64,000 bases of DNA. Source: Gammaproteobacteria bacterium. Lineage in GTDB: Bacteria; Pseudomonadota; Gammaproteobacteria; HTCC5015. The stretch spans positions 133,828 to 197,827 of the forward strand of contig JANQRI010000015.1 of the NCBI GenBank assembly GCA_028284675.1, read 5' to 3'. The position numbers were made by a program, and so were the translations under genes. The notes under the pieces were generated by a model that saw only the letters and a program-made list of their open reading frames with translations, ran no database searches and was not told where the DNA came from. The stretch's first letter is position 1, and every line of letters begins with the position of its first letter. This document shows positions 52,309 through 61,179 of the stretch, piece after piece.

Positions 52309-54989
52309 CCCAAATACCCCAGCCCGGCCAAGTAACTATCCAGCACCCTCAGGGTCTCTCCCCGCGCCTGCTCAAGCTCCCGGCTCGACACTGCGTATTT
52401 ATCCCAAAGATTCTCCACCACCGCGATCAGTGCCCGCTTTTCGGAATTGAGGTAGCGGTTCAGCTCAGTGTTGGCGATGTCGTAGAGCTTTTTCAGAATC
52501 AGGTGCTTGGCTTCCTCCTCGGTGAGCTGGCCACCGATGGCATCCAGCAGGGTATCGGTTTTGGCAAGTCGCGCCGCTAGTGCAGCCATGTCCTTGTTAA
52601 GGGCGTTAATCTTTTTCTTATCGGTTTTGTTACCTAGAGCAAGCTCAGTCAGTTGCGTATCAATCTGCTCGATCAACTCTTGAGATTCGGCCTTGAATTC
52701 GTCGCCCCCCAATCGCTTGAGTTGCAGCTTGTGCTCCAGCTCATCGGTGTTGGCTTTCAATTCCGCCTTGGTCTCCTTGATGCGTTTTTCCAGAGCTTTG
52801 ATGGCGTTGTCCTGTAATTGCAGCGCCGCCAACTCCTTGCGGGCGGATTCGCCACTGCTGTCCTTGAGATCTTCGATCAACTCCTTAAGCGCTTTTTTGA
52901 TTACTGCGGCAGTGACCTTTTCATCTTCGTCCGGCTCATAGGCGGCCACCTCCTGCGCGGTTTCCACCGCCTCGGCCAGTTCGCTCTGTGCTTCGCCGAT
53001 AGCGGCCTCCAGCGCTTCGATCTCACCGGCCTCGACCTGAAAGAACTCGGCAATCAAATAGTCGTCGGGGATCAGGCTGTGGTGCCAACCAGTGGCGACG
53101 ATGGTCTTGAGGTCATAGCGAATCTGCTGCCACCAGTTGACGAAGACTCCGGCGGACTGAAACTCGTCGAGCACCTTCAGGGGTATCAGTTTGGTCTTGA
53201 GGGTGGTGAGCAGTTCGTGACGGACCTCAGGCATCTTCATGCCCCCCGAGTTAATAAGGCGCAGTTGGGCAAAATCGTCACGGGCAACTGACCACCAGGT
53301 TTCGAGCGCCTCATGATGGGTGACTAATGTCTGTTGCAGGCTCGGGTCTGCCTCCAGGTGCGCCTTGATGGCGGTCTTGCCGTCGATAGCGGAGTTGAAG
53401 GCCAGGTAGCCGGGACGTTCAGACTTGAACAGTATTTGAGAATCGACGCCAAATTGTTCAAACTCCGCACTCTTAGCTTGCACCTCAGGTTCGGGCACAC
53501 CGCCGATCAGGTGGGCCTGCACATCCTCCGGTTCCGGTTCGGGAGTGTTGTCCACATAGCGGCGGATGTTGAGATTGTAGTCGTGGGTCTCCATGATCTC
53601 GGCCTTCTCCGCCAAACGGCTGTATTTGTGGATCTCACGCTTGTGGGTAAAGACGAAGTCGATTTTTTCAATGTCTTCCGGCCGCAACTTGTTCTGGTTC
53701 TTGCCCTCGGCATATTCTCGGTCGGCATTGATAAACAACACTTTATCGCGCAGTTCGTCCGGCTTGCTTTTGTTGCAGACCAGCACGCAGGCGGGGATGC
53801 CGGTGCCGTAGAACAGGCCGGGCGGCAGGCTGATGATGGCCTCGATCACATCGTCGTTGATAAAAATCTCGCGGATCAGTTTTTCCTTGCCGCCGCGAAA
53901 CAATACTCCGTGGGGCATGATCGTGGCCATGTGGCCATCGGGCTTGAGGCTGGCCAGCATGTGCTGCACGAACATTAGGTCGGCCTTTTTGCCGGTCTCC
54001 GGGCACCACTCGCGGAAGCGGTGGGCAAAGGTCATGTTGGCGCGACTGTAGTTCTGCGAGAAAGGCGGATTGGCCAGCACTCGGTCGAACTTTCTAATCT
54101 GGCCGTTTTCCAGGATCTGTGGGTCTTCCAGGGTATCACCGTTTTCGATAGTGAAGCGGGTGATGTTGTGGAGGATCATGTTCATATTACAAATCGACCA
54201 GACGGTGCCGTTGGAGTCCTGGCCATAGAGAGCAAGGTCGTTGGCGTCCTGCCCCTGTTCGTCGATGTACTGATGCGACTGGATCAGAAAACCGCCGGAA
54301 CCGGCGGTGGGGTCATAGATCTCATTGCCCGCCTCGGGCTTAGTGATCTGCACCAGCAGGCGCACCACCTCGGCAGGGGTGTAGAATTCGCCGCCCTTCT
54401 TGCCTGCACTGTCGGCGAAGTATTTGATCAGGTATTCATAGGCCGCGCCGAGCAGGTCAGGAAACTCGAAGTTGTCATTGACCAGCACGAACTGGGGCTG
54501 GTTGAAGTGGTCGAGCAGATCCTTCCACTTCTGGTCGGGGATCTTAGTCTTGCCCTTGACCGCGTTGAAGTCGATGTTGTTCTTCAGCACCCCAGCCAGG
54601 GAGTCGTTTTCGTCCTCCAAGGCGGCAATGGCCTTGTTGAGCATATTGCCGATGTCGTGCTTGAGGTGCTTGAGCGGTGGCACGGTGTTGCCCTCGTCAT
54701 CCACCCAAGACTCGTGCCAGCGAGCACGAGGCGGTACGAAAAAGGTCTCGCCGTAGGAGGTCTTGTCCTCCATTAACTCCTTGAGCAGTTTTGGATCGTC
54801 AATATGGGTGAAGTCACTCTTGCGAAGCTGCTCTCGCTTGCGGTCAAATTCATCCGACAGCCGCTTGAGAAACAACATGCCGAAGATGAATTCCTTGAAC
54901 TCGGAAGCATCCATCTTGCCGCGCAGGATGTCGGCAGATTTGAATAGAAATTTTTCAAGTTGCGATAGAGATATTTTTTCTTGTTGCAT
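52305..54989 (-). CDS. hsdM: Type I restriction-modification methyltransferase subunit M
   Basis: An 894-residue N6-adenine methyltransferase. The N-terminal HsdM helical domain (EKFLFKSADILRGKMDASEF) is followed by AdoMet motif I (DPTAGSGGFL) and catalytic motif IV (NPPFSQNY). It is longer than the usual 500-800 residues: the last 250 residues are an extended coiled coil (KALEKRIKETKAELKANTDE and neighbours). It modifies host DNA and is needed for cleavage. The ribosome-binding site is weak. Confidence 0.95.
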   Translation of the reverse strand: MQQEKISLSQLEKFLFKSADILRGKMDASEFKEFIFGMLFLKRLSDEFDRKREQLRKSDFTHIDDPKLLKELMEDKTSYGETFFVPPRARWHESWVDDEGNTVPPLKHLKHDIGNMLNKAIAALEDENDSLAGVLKNNIDFNAVKGKTKIPDQKWKDLLDHFNQPQFVLVNDNFEFPDLLGAAYEYLIKYFADSAGKKGGEFYTPAEVVRLLVQITKPEAGNEIYDPTAGSGGFLIQSHQYIDEQGQDANDLALYGQDSNGTVWSICNMNMILHNITRFTIENGDTLEDPQILENGQIRKFDRVLANPPFSQNYSRANMTFAHRFREWCPETGKKADLMFVQHMLASLKPDGHMATIMPHGVLFRGGKEKLIREIFINDDVIEAIISLPPGLFYGTGIPACVLVCNKSKPDELRDKVLFINADREYAEGKNQNKLRPEDIEKIDFVFTHKREIHKYSRLAEKAEIMETHDYNLNIRRYVDNTPEPEPEDVQAHLIGGVPEPEVQAKSAEFEQFGVDSQILFKSERPGYLAFNSAIDGKTAIKAHLEADPSLQQTLVTHHEALETWWSVARDDFAQLRLINSGGMKMPEVRHELLTTLKTKLIPLKVLDEFQSAGVFVNWWQQIRYDLKTIVATGWHHSLIPDDYLIAEFFQVEAGEIEALEAAIGEAQSELAEAVETAQEVAAYEPDEDEKVTAAVIKKALKELIEDLKDSSGESARKELAALQLQDNAIKALEKRIKETKAELKANTDELEHKLQLKRLGGDEFKAESQELIEQIDTQLTELALGNKTDKKKINALNKDMAALAARLAKTDTLLDAIGGQLTEEEAKHLILKKLYDIANTELNRYLNSEKRALIAVVENLWDKYAVSSRELEQARGETLRVLDSYLAGLGYLG

Positions 54990-55002
54990 TTGATAAGTTT
55001 TC

Positions 55003-55188
55003 TTAGGTCTCGGAATCTGCTGGGTTTAAATCCGGAACAGCGACGCCACTGCGTTCACAGTAGTTATGGATCATTACCTCAATCATATTGGCCAGACTGC
55101 GCCGCTCCTGCTCAGCAACAGCCCGGAGCCCCTCCTTCACACGCGGATGAATACGTACAGTCAGAGTCGTCGATTTGGTTTCTGCCAT
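55003..55188 (-). CDS. Ribbon-helix-helix regulator heading the restriction operon
   Basis: A 61-residue protein with TTLTVRIHPRVKEGLRAVAE and a second helix (SLANMIEVMIHNYCERSG), a CopG/Arc-like fold. The ATG at 55188 follows GAGGT by six bases. It ends 13 bases before hsdM and is the first gene of the six-gene operon, so it is a candidate repressor that delays restriction during island transfer; that role is inferred. Confidence 0.8.
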   Translation of the reverse strand: MAETKSTTLTVRIHPRVKEGLRAVAEQERRSLANMIEVMIHNYCERSGVAVPDLNPADSET

Positions 55189-55267
55189 CAAGTAACCTCG
55201 TTCGTATAGTAGCTTTCATTTGTACTGCGGATATACTACACGGAATTATTCATCTGAGAAACCACGT

Positions 55268-56467
55268 ATGCAGCGGCATTACACCACCCGATCTTTTTTC
55301 CGACAGGTGCCCAATACCCTGTTGGCCTGTTATTTCCACGACCGGGAGTTGTTCAAAGACCTGGACTTTGGCGCAATGAAGGAAACCAAGCCGGATGTGT
55401 TATTCGCTGCTTGGATGGAGCTTGATGACAGCCAACGGAATGCCATGGATGCGGTATTTCGGGAGATCTACGCGATGAGTTGCCAAAAGGGATTTAAAGC
55501 GATTATCGATGAGGCACGCTGGAAGTTGCGAAAAACGCCGGAGAAAATTACTGCGTTTATAGAACACCTATCAAAACTGCCAAATCACTACCACCGTGCA
55601 ATGGTGACCTATCTCGATCATGCAGATTTTTGGCGTGGCGCAACTTACTTTCACCACGCAGATACCCTGTCTTACTGGCGCAAGCGGAAAAATCTTGGCC
55701 ATAAAGCTGCAGCGGTGGATGACGAAAGTATTGAACAACTAGCAAGACTGATTCGGGAGTACTTTCACCGCACTGAGGGCAGGGGCAATAACTGCGTGGT
55801 AGAGCCGCTTCGTCGCGGTAATCTGGACTACTTTTTTGCCTATCCGGAGGATTATTCACAGCAAAGTGCTGAATGGGTTAACGGTGAGTTCGGTAACCGT
55901 CCGCATAATCCAGCCTTTGAAATCGTATTCGTTTATTCACAAGAGCAAGGCACGTTGGATTTGAACTTTAAAGCGCTAAACAAAACTATTGATGCATTGC
56001 AAAACCTATTTGCTAACGCCATTTTGAAGCTCGATAAGCTTCCCCCAGATCCAAAAGATAAACGAGTTTATGATCTGAACCCGCTCCGGCAGAAAGAGTT
56101 CCAGTTTCTGTCTGACATAGGAAGCGGTATTCAGAACACTGCCGTTAAAAAACTGCGTCTTTCCTCTCGGTCTAAGAAAGGAGACAGGATTACCCTGGAG
56201 GCTGATACCAGCGAAGACCCGGATGCAATTTATACACTGATGGAAAAAGTGGGCGAATCAATTCCCCTACACTTGTACAACGTAACTTACGTTGAGATTT
56301 CTGCTTCGATAATAGTCGACGCTGACAAACCAGCAAAAGCTGTCACTATCCGCATTAGTCACCCGAACTCCTGCTCATTGAAATACGACGAGCACGATCT
56401 GATATTGCGCGACATGCTGGAACAATCCGGCATTGAACCCAAACCACCGGAACCAACTGACGCATGA
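55268..56467 (+). CDS. Uncharacterised protein A of a two-gene island unit
   Basis: A 399-residue soluble protein I cannot assign to a family. The first half is helical and His/Trp-rich (FHDRELFKDLDF, NHYHRAMVTYLDHADFWRG, HTLSYWRKRK-like text), with a conserved-looking RGNNCVVEPLRRGNLDYFF motif near 175-195. The second half is alpha/beta (FEIVFVYSQEQGTLDLNF; RLSSRSKKGDRITLEA). The ATG at 55268 is preferred over a TTG at 55220. It is divergent from the restriction operon by 79 bases and overlaps gene B by four bases (ATGA). A defence or regulatory role is inferred from context only. Confidence 0.82.
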   Translation: MQRHYTTRSFFRQVPNTLLACYFHDRELFKDLDFGAMKETKPDVLFAAWMELDDSQRNAMDAVFREIYAMSCQKGFKAIIDEARWKLRKTPEKITAFIEHLSKLPNHYHRAMVTYLDHADFWRGATYFHHADTLSYWRKRKNLGHKAAAVDDESIEQLARLIREYFHRTEGRGNNCVVEPLRRGNLDYFFAYPEDYSQQSAEWVNGEFGNRPHNPAFEIVFVYSQEQGTLDLNFKALNKTIDALQNLFANAILKLDKLPPDPKDKRVYDLNPLRQKEFQFLSDIGSGIQNTAVKKLRLSSRSKKGDRITLEADTSEDPDAIYTLMEKVGESIPLHLYNVTYVEISASIIVDADKPAKAVTIRISHPNSCSLKYDEHDLILRDMLEQSGIEPKPPEPTDA

Positions 56468-57198
56468 CGCCTGAAACGGCATTAATTGAGTTGCTTGACC
56501 GAATAGCCACAAACTTGGGCGCCCCCACGTTGTTAAGCACCGCAGAACTCGCTGAGTGGCCTCACACGGCAGTGAATGTGATGAAAGCAGAGAAACTAAT
56601 CAGCGAAGCAAAACCAGCCCGTAGCACGGTGTGCCTCGGCTGCGAGCAAGAATGTATGATGCCGGTTCATACCATCCCGGTAATTTCAGGTGATCCAGGG
56701 TTATTTATCGTTTGTGACAAACGCGACGACATAAACCGGGTTGCTGTGTCGCCCGATCAGCTTGAACAGTGGCAAACGACGGGCACCGCCGTTGCTCGCT
56801 TGTTAACCAAGCTCCTTAAATTGCCCACACAGCCTCCCAATAACGGAAACAACGGCCGTTGGGAAATTGGCGTATTAAAAGGCCTTAAGCACACGAGCCA
56901 TTTAGTTTTATGGGCCAATGACAGACTTATCCTGAGCTTAGCCGGCCATACATTGCCCTTAGCGGAAGTACTGAAATTTGAGGAAAAGCGTTTTGCAGTT
57001 GATAAGAGCGCTTTAATTCAACTGGTCGATAATCCCATTGCTAGCGCTGGGGATGTTGAATCGGCGACTCAACGAAGAGAAAGACTCAGAAAGCGTGTGC
57101 AGGAGAAGAAAAATCGCGGCGTTCGTGCTTTTTTGAAGGAAGTGGCCGAGGAGGAACGCATATCCATCTCACGCCTGAAACAGATCATCTATAAATGA
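56464..57198 (+). CDS. Uncharacterised protein B of a two-gene island unit
   Basis: A 244-residue protein, not assigned. The N-terminus (about 1-50) resembles a winged-helix fold (ALIELLDRIATNLGAPTLLS), followed by a possible metal site CLGCEQEC, a central beta-rich part, and a basic C-terminal helix-turn-helix-like end (RVQEKKNRGVRAFLKEVAEE, ISISRLKQIIYK). It is translationally coupled to protein A. Two apparent DNA-binding segments suggest it acts on DNA, perhaps as the partner that targets protein A; this is inference. Confidence 0.82.
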   Translation: MTPETALIELLDRIATNLGAPTLLSTAELAEWPHTAVNVMKAEKLISEAKPARSTVCLGCEQECMMPVHTIPVISGDPGLFIVCDKRDDINRVAVSPDQLEQWQTTGTAVARLLTKLLKLPTQPPNNGNNGRWEIGVLKGLKHTSHLVLWANDRLILSLAGHTLPLAEVLKFEEKRFAVDKSALIQLVDNPIASAGDVESATQRRERLRKRVQEKKNRGVRAFLKEVAEEERISISRLKQIIYK

Positions 57199-57208
57199 CT
57201 TATTTTCA

Positions 57209-57278
57209 AGGTAGCCATTTAGCGAATATATTCACTAGCCAGGTTGATAGGTAGCCCCCTACCTAGTTTGTAATACAG
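57209..57278 (+). promoter_or_regulatory. Control region of the AlpA gene
   Basis: AGGTAGCC occurs at 57209-57216 and 57249-57256; the second is part of the perfect inverted repeat TAGGTAG-CCCC-CTACCTA (57248-57265). It is followed by TTGTAATACAG (57268-57278), matching the operators at 44790 and 44825 in ten of eleven bases. The cluster lies 30-100 bases before the AlpA start. Confidence 0.6.
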
Positions 57279-57310
57279 TCATGTTCAACACCGCCTTAGG
57301 AGGCACTAAC

Positions 57311-57508
57311 ATGACTACGACAATTCTACGGCTTCCAGCAGTCAAAGCACGGACCGGCTTATCACGCAGCACAATCTATCTTCGTATTTCGGAAAACCGA
57401 TTTCCGAAACCCATTTCTCTCGGTGATAGAGCCGTTGGATGGATCGAAACTGAAATAGATGAGTGGTTGAAACAACAAGTTGAAGCGAGCCGCCGGGCAT
57501 CGCAATGA
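57311..57508 (+). CDS. alpA: AlpA-family regulator / excisionase
   Basis: A 65-residue protein with LRLPAVKARTGLSRSTIYL and NRFPKPISLGDRAVGW, the MerR-like winged helix of AlpA/P4 Vis proteins that activate integrase or direct excision. GGAG eight bases before the ATG at 57311 fixes the start. Its end overlaps the primase-like gene by four bases. Two operator types lie upstream. Confidence 0.93.
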   Translation: MTTTILRLPAVKARTGLSRSTIYLRISENRFPKPISLGDRAVGWIETEIDEWLKQQVEASRRASQ

Positions 57509-59919
57509 ATGATGTCAGCCATCAATTCCGCAACGCTATTTATGCGTTCGGACTGGAGCCTCCGGAAATTATTGAAGCAGGTAAATTTCATCGTTTTCCT
57601 GGTATAGGCAAAAAAAACGGTAATACTGCAGCTTGGTGCATATTATTTGATGACGGTTTAGGCGGCTGTTTTGGCGATTGGTCTTCAGGCTTATCAGAAA
57701 GCTGGCAGGCAAAACAAATCAATCCATTTTCTAGTACAGAACACGCTACGTTTAAGCGTAAAGTAGAAGATGCTAAAAGAGTTGCTGCCAAAGAACGCGA
57801 GGAGAACCATGCTAAGGCCGCCATAAAAGCATCAGCGATATGGAAAGCGGCGACTCCTGCTTCTAATGAATATCCATATCTAGTACACAAAAACATAAGC
57901 CCATGCGGAACACGCTTATATGAAGGGACTTTGGTTTTACCATTGCGAATCGATAGTGAGCTTCATTCATTACAATTCATTGATTCAGACGGTAGAAAGA
58001 AATTTCTCGCTGGTGGACGAACGTCGGGATGCTATTTTAGTCTTGGCAACCTAAAAAACTCCGCAACGCTATGTATCGTCGAGGGATTCGCGACCGGCGC
58101 AACTATTCATAAAGCCACAGAGTATCCAGTGGCCGTAGCATTCACAGCCAACAACCTGTTGGCTGTTACAAGTTCTATGCGTAAGCGCTTTGCTGAGCTA
58201 ACACTTGTTATTTGCGCTGATGATGACTTCAATACAGAGGGGAATCCCGGTATTGCCAAAGCCCGGGACGCCGCCTTGGCCAATGACGCAATCGTCGCTA
58301 TCCCACGCTTCCCAAAAGAACGACCGAATGACGCCACTGATTTTAATGACATGGCGTTGCTTACGGGATTGGATGCAGTCGCTGACGTCGTTGAAAAAGC
58401 TATTGCTGAAAAAATTGTGGATGCGAAATCAGATGATTTCTGGCCCAATCCACAGCCGTTATCTGTAACTATTGAGTCGGTGCCCTACCCACTGGATGCT
58501 TTACCGAAAACTCTATGTGATGCAGTTGAAGAAGTGCAGTCATTTACTAAAGCCCCTATTCCTTTGGTTGCAAACTCTGCGATTGCAACTTTATCGCTCG
58601 CTGCCCAAGCGCACGCGAATATTGAAAGAGCTTCGAAGCTAGAAGGTCCAATTGGTCTATTTATGCTGACAATTGCGGATTCTGGTGAACGTAAATCGAC
58701 CTGCGACCACTACTTTATGCAAGAAATAAGAAATTATGAGTTAGGCATTGCTGAGCAAATGAAGCCTCAGCTCGTCGACCATGAATCAGCACTCCAAGCA
58801 TGGGAAGCAAAACACTCGGGCATCAAAGATAAAATTCGTCAATCAACTAAAAATGGAAAGCCTGTCAAGGATTTAGAGGTTGAGTTAAATACCTTACAAA
58901 ATCAAAAACCAAATGCACCTAGAATTCCAAAGCATGTATATGCAGATGCCACCCCGGAAGCTTTGAAGTGGAGCCTTGCAAAAAATTGGCCCTCTGGCGG
59001 AATTGTATCCAGTGAAGCTGGCATTGTATTCGGCGCACATGGAATGAATAGGGAATCCATAATGCGGAATCTCGCAACACTAAATCAGCTTTGGGATGGA
59101 GATACTATCACTACGGAAAGACGATCTACTGAATCATTCACCGTGCATGGCGCACGGCTCACTATTGCTTTACAGGTACAGGAAGCCACACTTCGCAGCT
59201 TCTTTGATCGTTCAGATGGTCTCCCTCGCGGAACCGGATTTCTAGCACGATGTTTGATTGCATGGCCTGATTCCACTCAGGGCACAAGATTGTATTCTGA
59301 CCCACCTAAAGACTGGCCAGCCTTGGTAAGTTTCAATCAAAAGCTCAGTTTATTGCTGCATGGAGCGACTCCGATCAACGAAAATGGCGCATTAGAACCT
59401 ACAACGCTCAGGTTTACTCAGGAGGCCAAAAAAGCCTGGATAAAATTCCACGATTTCATTGAACAAGAACTTGGAGTAGCGGGTGAACTACATGATGTGC
59501 GCGATGTCGCCAGCAAGATCGCCGATAACGCTGCACGTTTGGCCACATTATTCCACGTACTGGAATACGGATTAGATGGCGAAGTCACATTAGAGTCTTT
59601 TGAGTCTGCCTCAAGGGTTGCCGCCTGGCATTTACATGAGGCAAGGCGTTTCTTCAACGAAATCGCATTACCGGAAAAGCAATTGAATGTTATAAAACTT
59701 GAAAACTGGCTAATTCAAAACTGCAAACGCAACAACATAACGCAAATATCACGAAGAGATGTTCAACGCAATGTCACACCCTGCTGTTTGCGTGATGGTG
59801 ACTCGCTAGAACTAGCTATAAACGAACTTATTGAAGCAGATCGGATCAGATTGCACACTACTGGAAAACAAAAGTTAATACTAGTCAATCCAGCTCTTTT
59901 GAAAGAGAACTTAACGTGA
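57505..59919 (+). CDS. TOPRIM/DUF3987 primase-helicase-like protein
   Basis: An 804-residue protein. Residues about 1-110 resemble a P4-type primase N-terminus (FGDWSSGLSESW). A TOPRIM domain follows (LCIVEGFATGATIHKAT, LVICADDDFNTEGNPGIAKA). Residues about 330-730 form a DUF3987-like ATPase domain with a P-loop-like IADSGERKSTCDHYF and EAGIVFGAHGM. It is the island's putative replication/stabilisation protein, coupled to AlpA and the next small gene. The P-loop is unusual: ERKST instead of GKS/T. Confidence 0.88.
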   Translation: MNDVSHQFRNAIYAFGLEPPEIIEAGKFHRFPGIGKKNGNTAAWCILFDDGLGGCFGDWSSGLSESWQAKQINPFSSTEHATFKRKVEDAKRVAAKEREENHAKAAIKASAIWKAATPASNEYPYLVHKNISPCGTRLYEGTLVLPLRIDSELHSLQFIDSDGRKKFLAGGRTSGCYFSLGNLKNSATLCIVEGFATGATIHKATEYPVAVAFTANNLLAVTSSMRKRFAELTLVICADDDFNTEGNPGIAKARDAALANDAIVAIPRFPKERPNDATDFNDMALLTGLDAVADVVEKAIAEKIVDAKSDDFWPNPQPLSVTIESVPYPLDALPKTLCDAVEEVQSFTKAPIPLVANSAIATLSLAAQAHANIERASKLEGPIGLFMLTIADSGERKSTCDHYFMQEIRNYELGIAEQMKPQLVDHESALQAWEAKHSGIKDKIRQSTKNGKPVKDLEVELNTLQNQKPNAPRIPKHVYADATPEALKWSLAKNWPSGGIVSSEAGIVFGAHGMNRESIMRNLATLNQLWDGDTITTERRSTESFTVHGARLTIALQVQEATLRSFFDRSDGLPRGTGFLARCLIAWPDSTQGTRLYSDPPKDWPALVSFNQKLSLLLHGATPINENGALEPTTLRFTQEAKKAWIKFHDFIEQELGVAGELHDVRDVASKIADNAARLATLFHVLEYGLDGEVTLESFESASRVAAWHLHEARRFFNEIALPEKQLNVIKLENWLIQNCKRNNITQISRRDVQRNVTPCCLRDGDSLELAINELIEADRIRLHTTGKQKLILVNPALLKENLT

Positions 59920-60245
59920 GCTTATTGACTCTCATCCAGAAAGGCGGCCTTGATAAAGTTACGACTGTGACGCAAGCGACTATTGCGACAGGCACCAAGA
60001 AAAAGTCTGACACTGTCGCTAATGTCGCGACTGTCACAGTCACTCATAGAGATAATCGCAACAAAATATACGGAACTGTTGCAATGAGCGAAGATGCTGA
60101 GATGAAAATTAGAACCTGGCTAACAAGTACCGGTGAAGATGACTTAACCGTAGTTGCTGACATACTCGAAAAATGCCGGTCCGATAAAAATGCGTTAGAC
60201 TATTTTTTAAATCGCGCAACCGAGTGTCCAGCCTCAGGTTTTTAA
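59916..60245 (+). CDS. Small island protein after the primase-like gene
   Basis: A 109-residue protein starting with GTG in four-base overlap with the upstream gene. The first half is Thr-rich and low-complexity (VTTVTQATIATGTKKKSDTV); the second is a helical segment (DAEMKIRTWLTSTGEDDLTV, ADILEKCRSDKNALDYFLNR). Similar small proteins often follow DUF3987 genes in islands. Function unknown. Confidence 0.72.
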   Translation: MSLLTLIQKGGLDKVTTVTQATIATGTKKKSDTVANVATVTVTHRDNRNKIYGTVAMSEDAEMKIRTWLTSTGEDDLTVVADILEKCRSDKNALDYFLNRATECPASGF

Positions 60246-60355
60246 GATTATTTGCCATTGGACACGTGTATTAATCAAGCCTTCAAATTCGAATAAGTAT
60301 TGATTAAAACAGCGATTTGCCTAATGATTTCGGTTAAAAAGAATGAGGCAACAGT

Positions 60356-60973
60356 ATGGGTGGTATTGGTAGTGGCTCGTGGTACCGATGGAACAAGCAA
60401 ACCACTGTTGATGAGTGTAAACGAGTGGATATTCGTTATATGCGGAAACATGGTCTGCTCAAACCCTACACTATGGGCAGCCTATCCTGGACACGAGGCG
60501 GTGAGCCGAATGGTTTTATCAACTACACCTGTTATGAAGATAAGCTGGCTCTGAAATTTCGCTATCGAGAATATGGCGATGAATGGCAACCGGTAAACCA
60601 AAATATCTACTTCACTACCACCACTTGTAACTACGGAGGTATCCGGAAATGGTTCGCATGTCCGAATTGTGGCCGACGTGTCGCGGTTTTATGCAGTGAC
60701 GGCCCGCTATTTCTATGCCGACACTGTTATCAGTTGCCTTATTCAAGCCAGAATGAGGGCAAAATCGACAGGGTTTTCAGCAAAAAGCATAAATTAGGCG
60801 CAAAAATATTTGAAAATTACGATAACGGCTATGGTTGGCTAAAAAAGAAAGGCATGCACTGGAAAACCTTTGAGAGACACTATCGAAAATATCAGCGGGT
60901 GAATCAGCAAGTCGAAGATATAACAATTAATATGCTGAAAGGGTTAGATATTGCCATCAATGCCAAGAAGTAG
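60356..60973 (+). CDS. Zinc-ribbon island protein, function unknown
   Basis: A 205-residue protein beginning MGGIGSGSWYRWNKQTTVDE and containing a four-Cys zinc ribbon (CPNCGRRVAVL and CRHCYQLPYSSQ) flanked by aromatic-rich strands and a basic helical C-terminus. The plan is common among conserved proteins of integrative islands near attR. GAGG precedes the ATG. It is the last gene before the right end. Confidence 0.82.
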   Translation: MGGIGSGSWYRWNKQTTVDECKRVDIRYMRKHGLLKPYTMGSLSWTRGGEPNGFINYTCYEDKLALKFRYREYGDEWQPVNQNIYFTTTTCNYGGIRKWFACPNCGRRVAVLCSDGPLFLCRHCYQLPYSSQNEGKIDRVFSKKHKLGAKIFENYDNGYGWLKKKGMHWKTFERHYRKYQRVNQQVEDITINMLKGLDIAINAKK

Positions 60974-61080
60974 CCTCCCCCACCTTTTAATTTGTGGCTA
61001 ACGACATATACCCCCTCCCTCATTTTTTGGAAATTGGGGAGACAAAACATCACAAAACTTACTGCTAAATAACTGATAAT

Positions 61081-61103
61081 TGGGGGCAACTCTGGGGGCA
61101 ACC
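61081..61103. repeat. Direct repeats near attR (possible integrase arm sites)
   Basis: Two copies of TGGGGGCAAC with a two-base spacer, matching the GGGGGCAACT copies near attL (42886-42917). They lie about 60-80 bases inside attR. Confidence 0.65.
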
Positions 61104-61163
61104 GCACACTCCAAAAACAATAAATATAATTTAAATCATATGCTTATTGGTGTTTTTCGGTAG

Positions 61164-61179
61164 CCGCCGCCTCCACCAA
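61164..61179 (+). mobile_element. attR of the ssrA island
   Basis: An exact copy of the 16-base ssrA 3' end (CCGCCGCCTCCACCAA), without the rest of the tmRNA gene. Beyond it lies the sequence that followed ssrA before insertion. Confidence 0.9.

Larger units (their letters stand above)
42767..61179. mobile_element. Integrative genomic island in ssrA (about 18.4 kb)
   Basis: The element is delimited by a 16-bp direct repeat of the ssrA 3' end. From the left it has a terminator, a P4-type integrase, small regulatory genes, a type I restriction-modification operon with an extra DUF262 gene, a divergent unknown gene pair, an AlpA regulator, a TOPRIM/DUF3987 replication-like protein and two small proteins. 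Copies of GGGGGCAACT sit near both ends. No conjugation or capsid genes are present, so it must depend on a helper or be non-mobile between cells. Confidence 0.9.

Noticed and set aside
53334..54776. Long plus-strand ORFs opposite hsdM
   Set aside because: They are antisense frames of a highly biased coding sequence, with Val/Leu/Gly-rich nonsense proteins and no initiation signals.
55196..55258. TATAGTAG / TATACTAC words in the gap between the restriction operon and the divergent pair
   Set aside because: They look like an inverted repeat at first sight but do not pair when reverse-complemented, so no operator was called.
60300..60554. 84-residue frame overlapping the start of the zinc-ribbon gene
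   Set aside because: It conflicts with the well-supported zinc-ribbon protein, has no recognisable motif and a poor start context.
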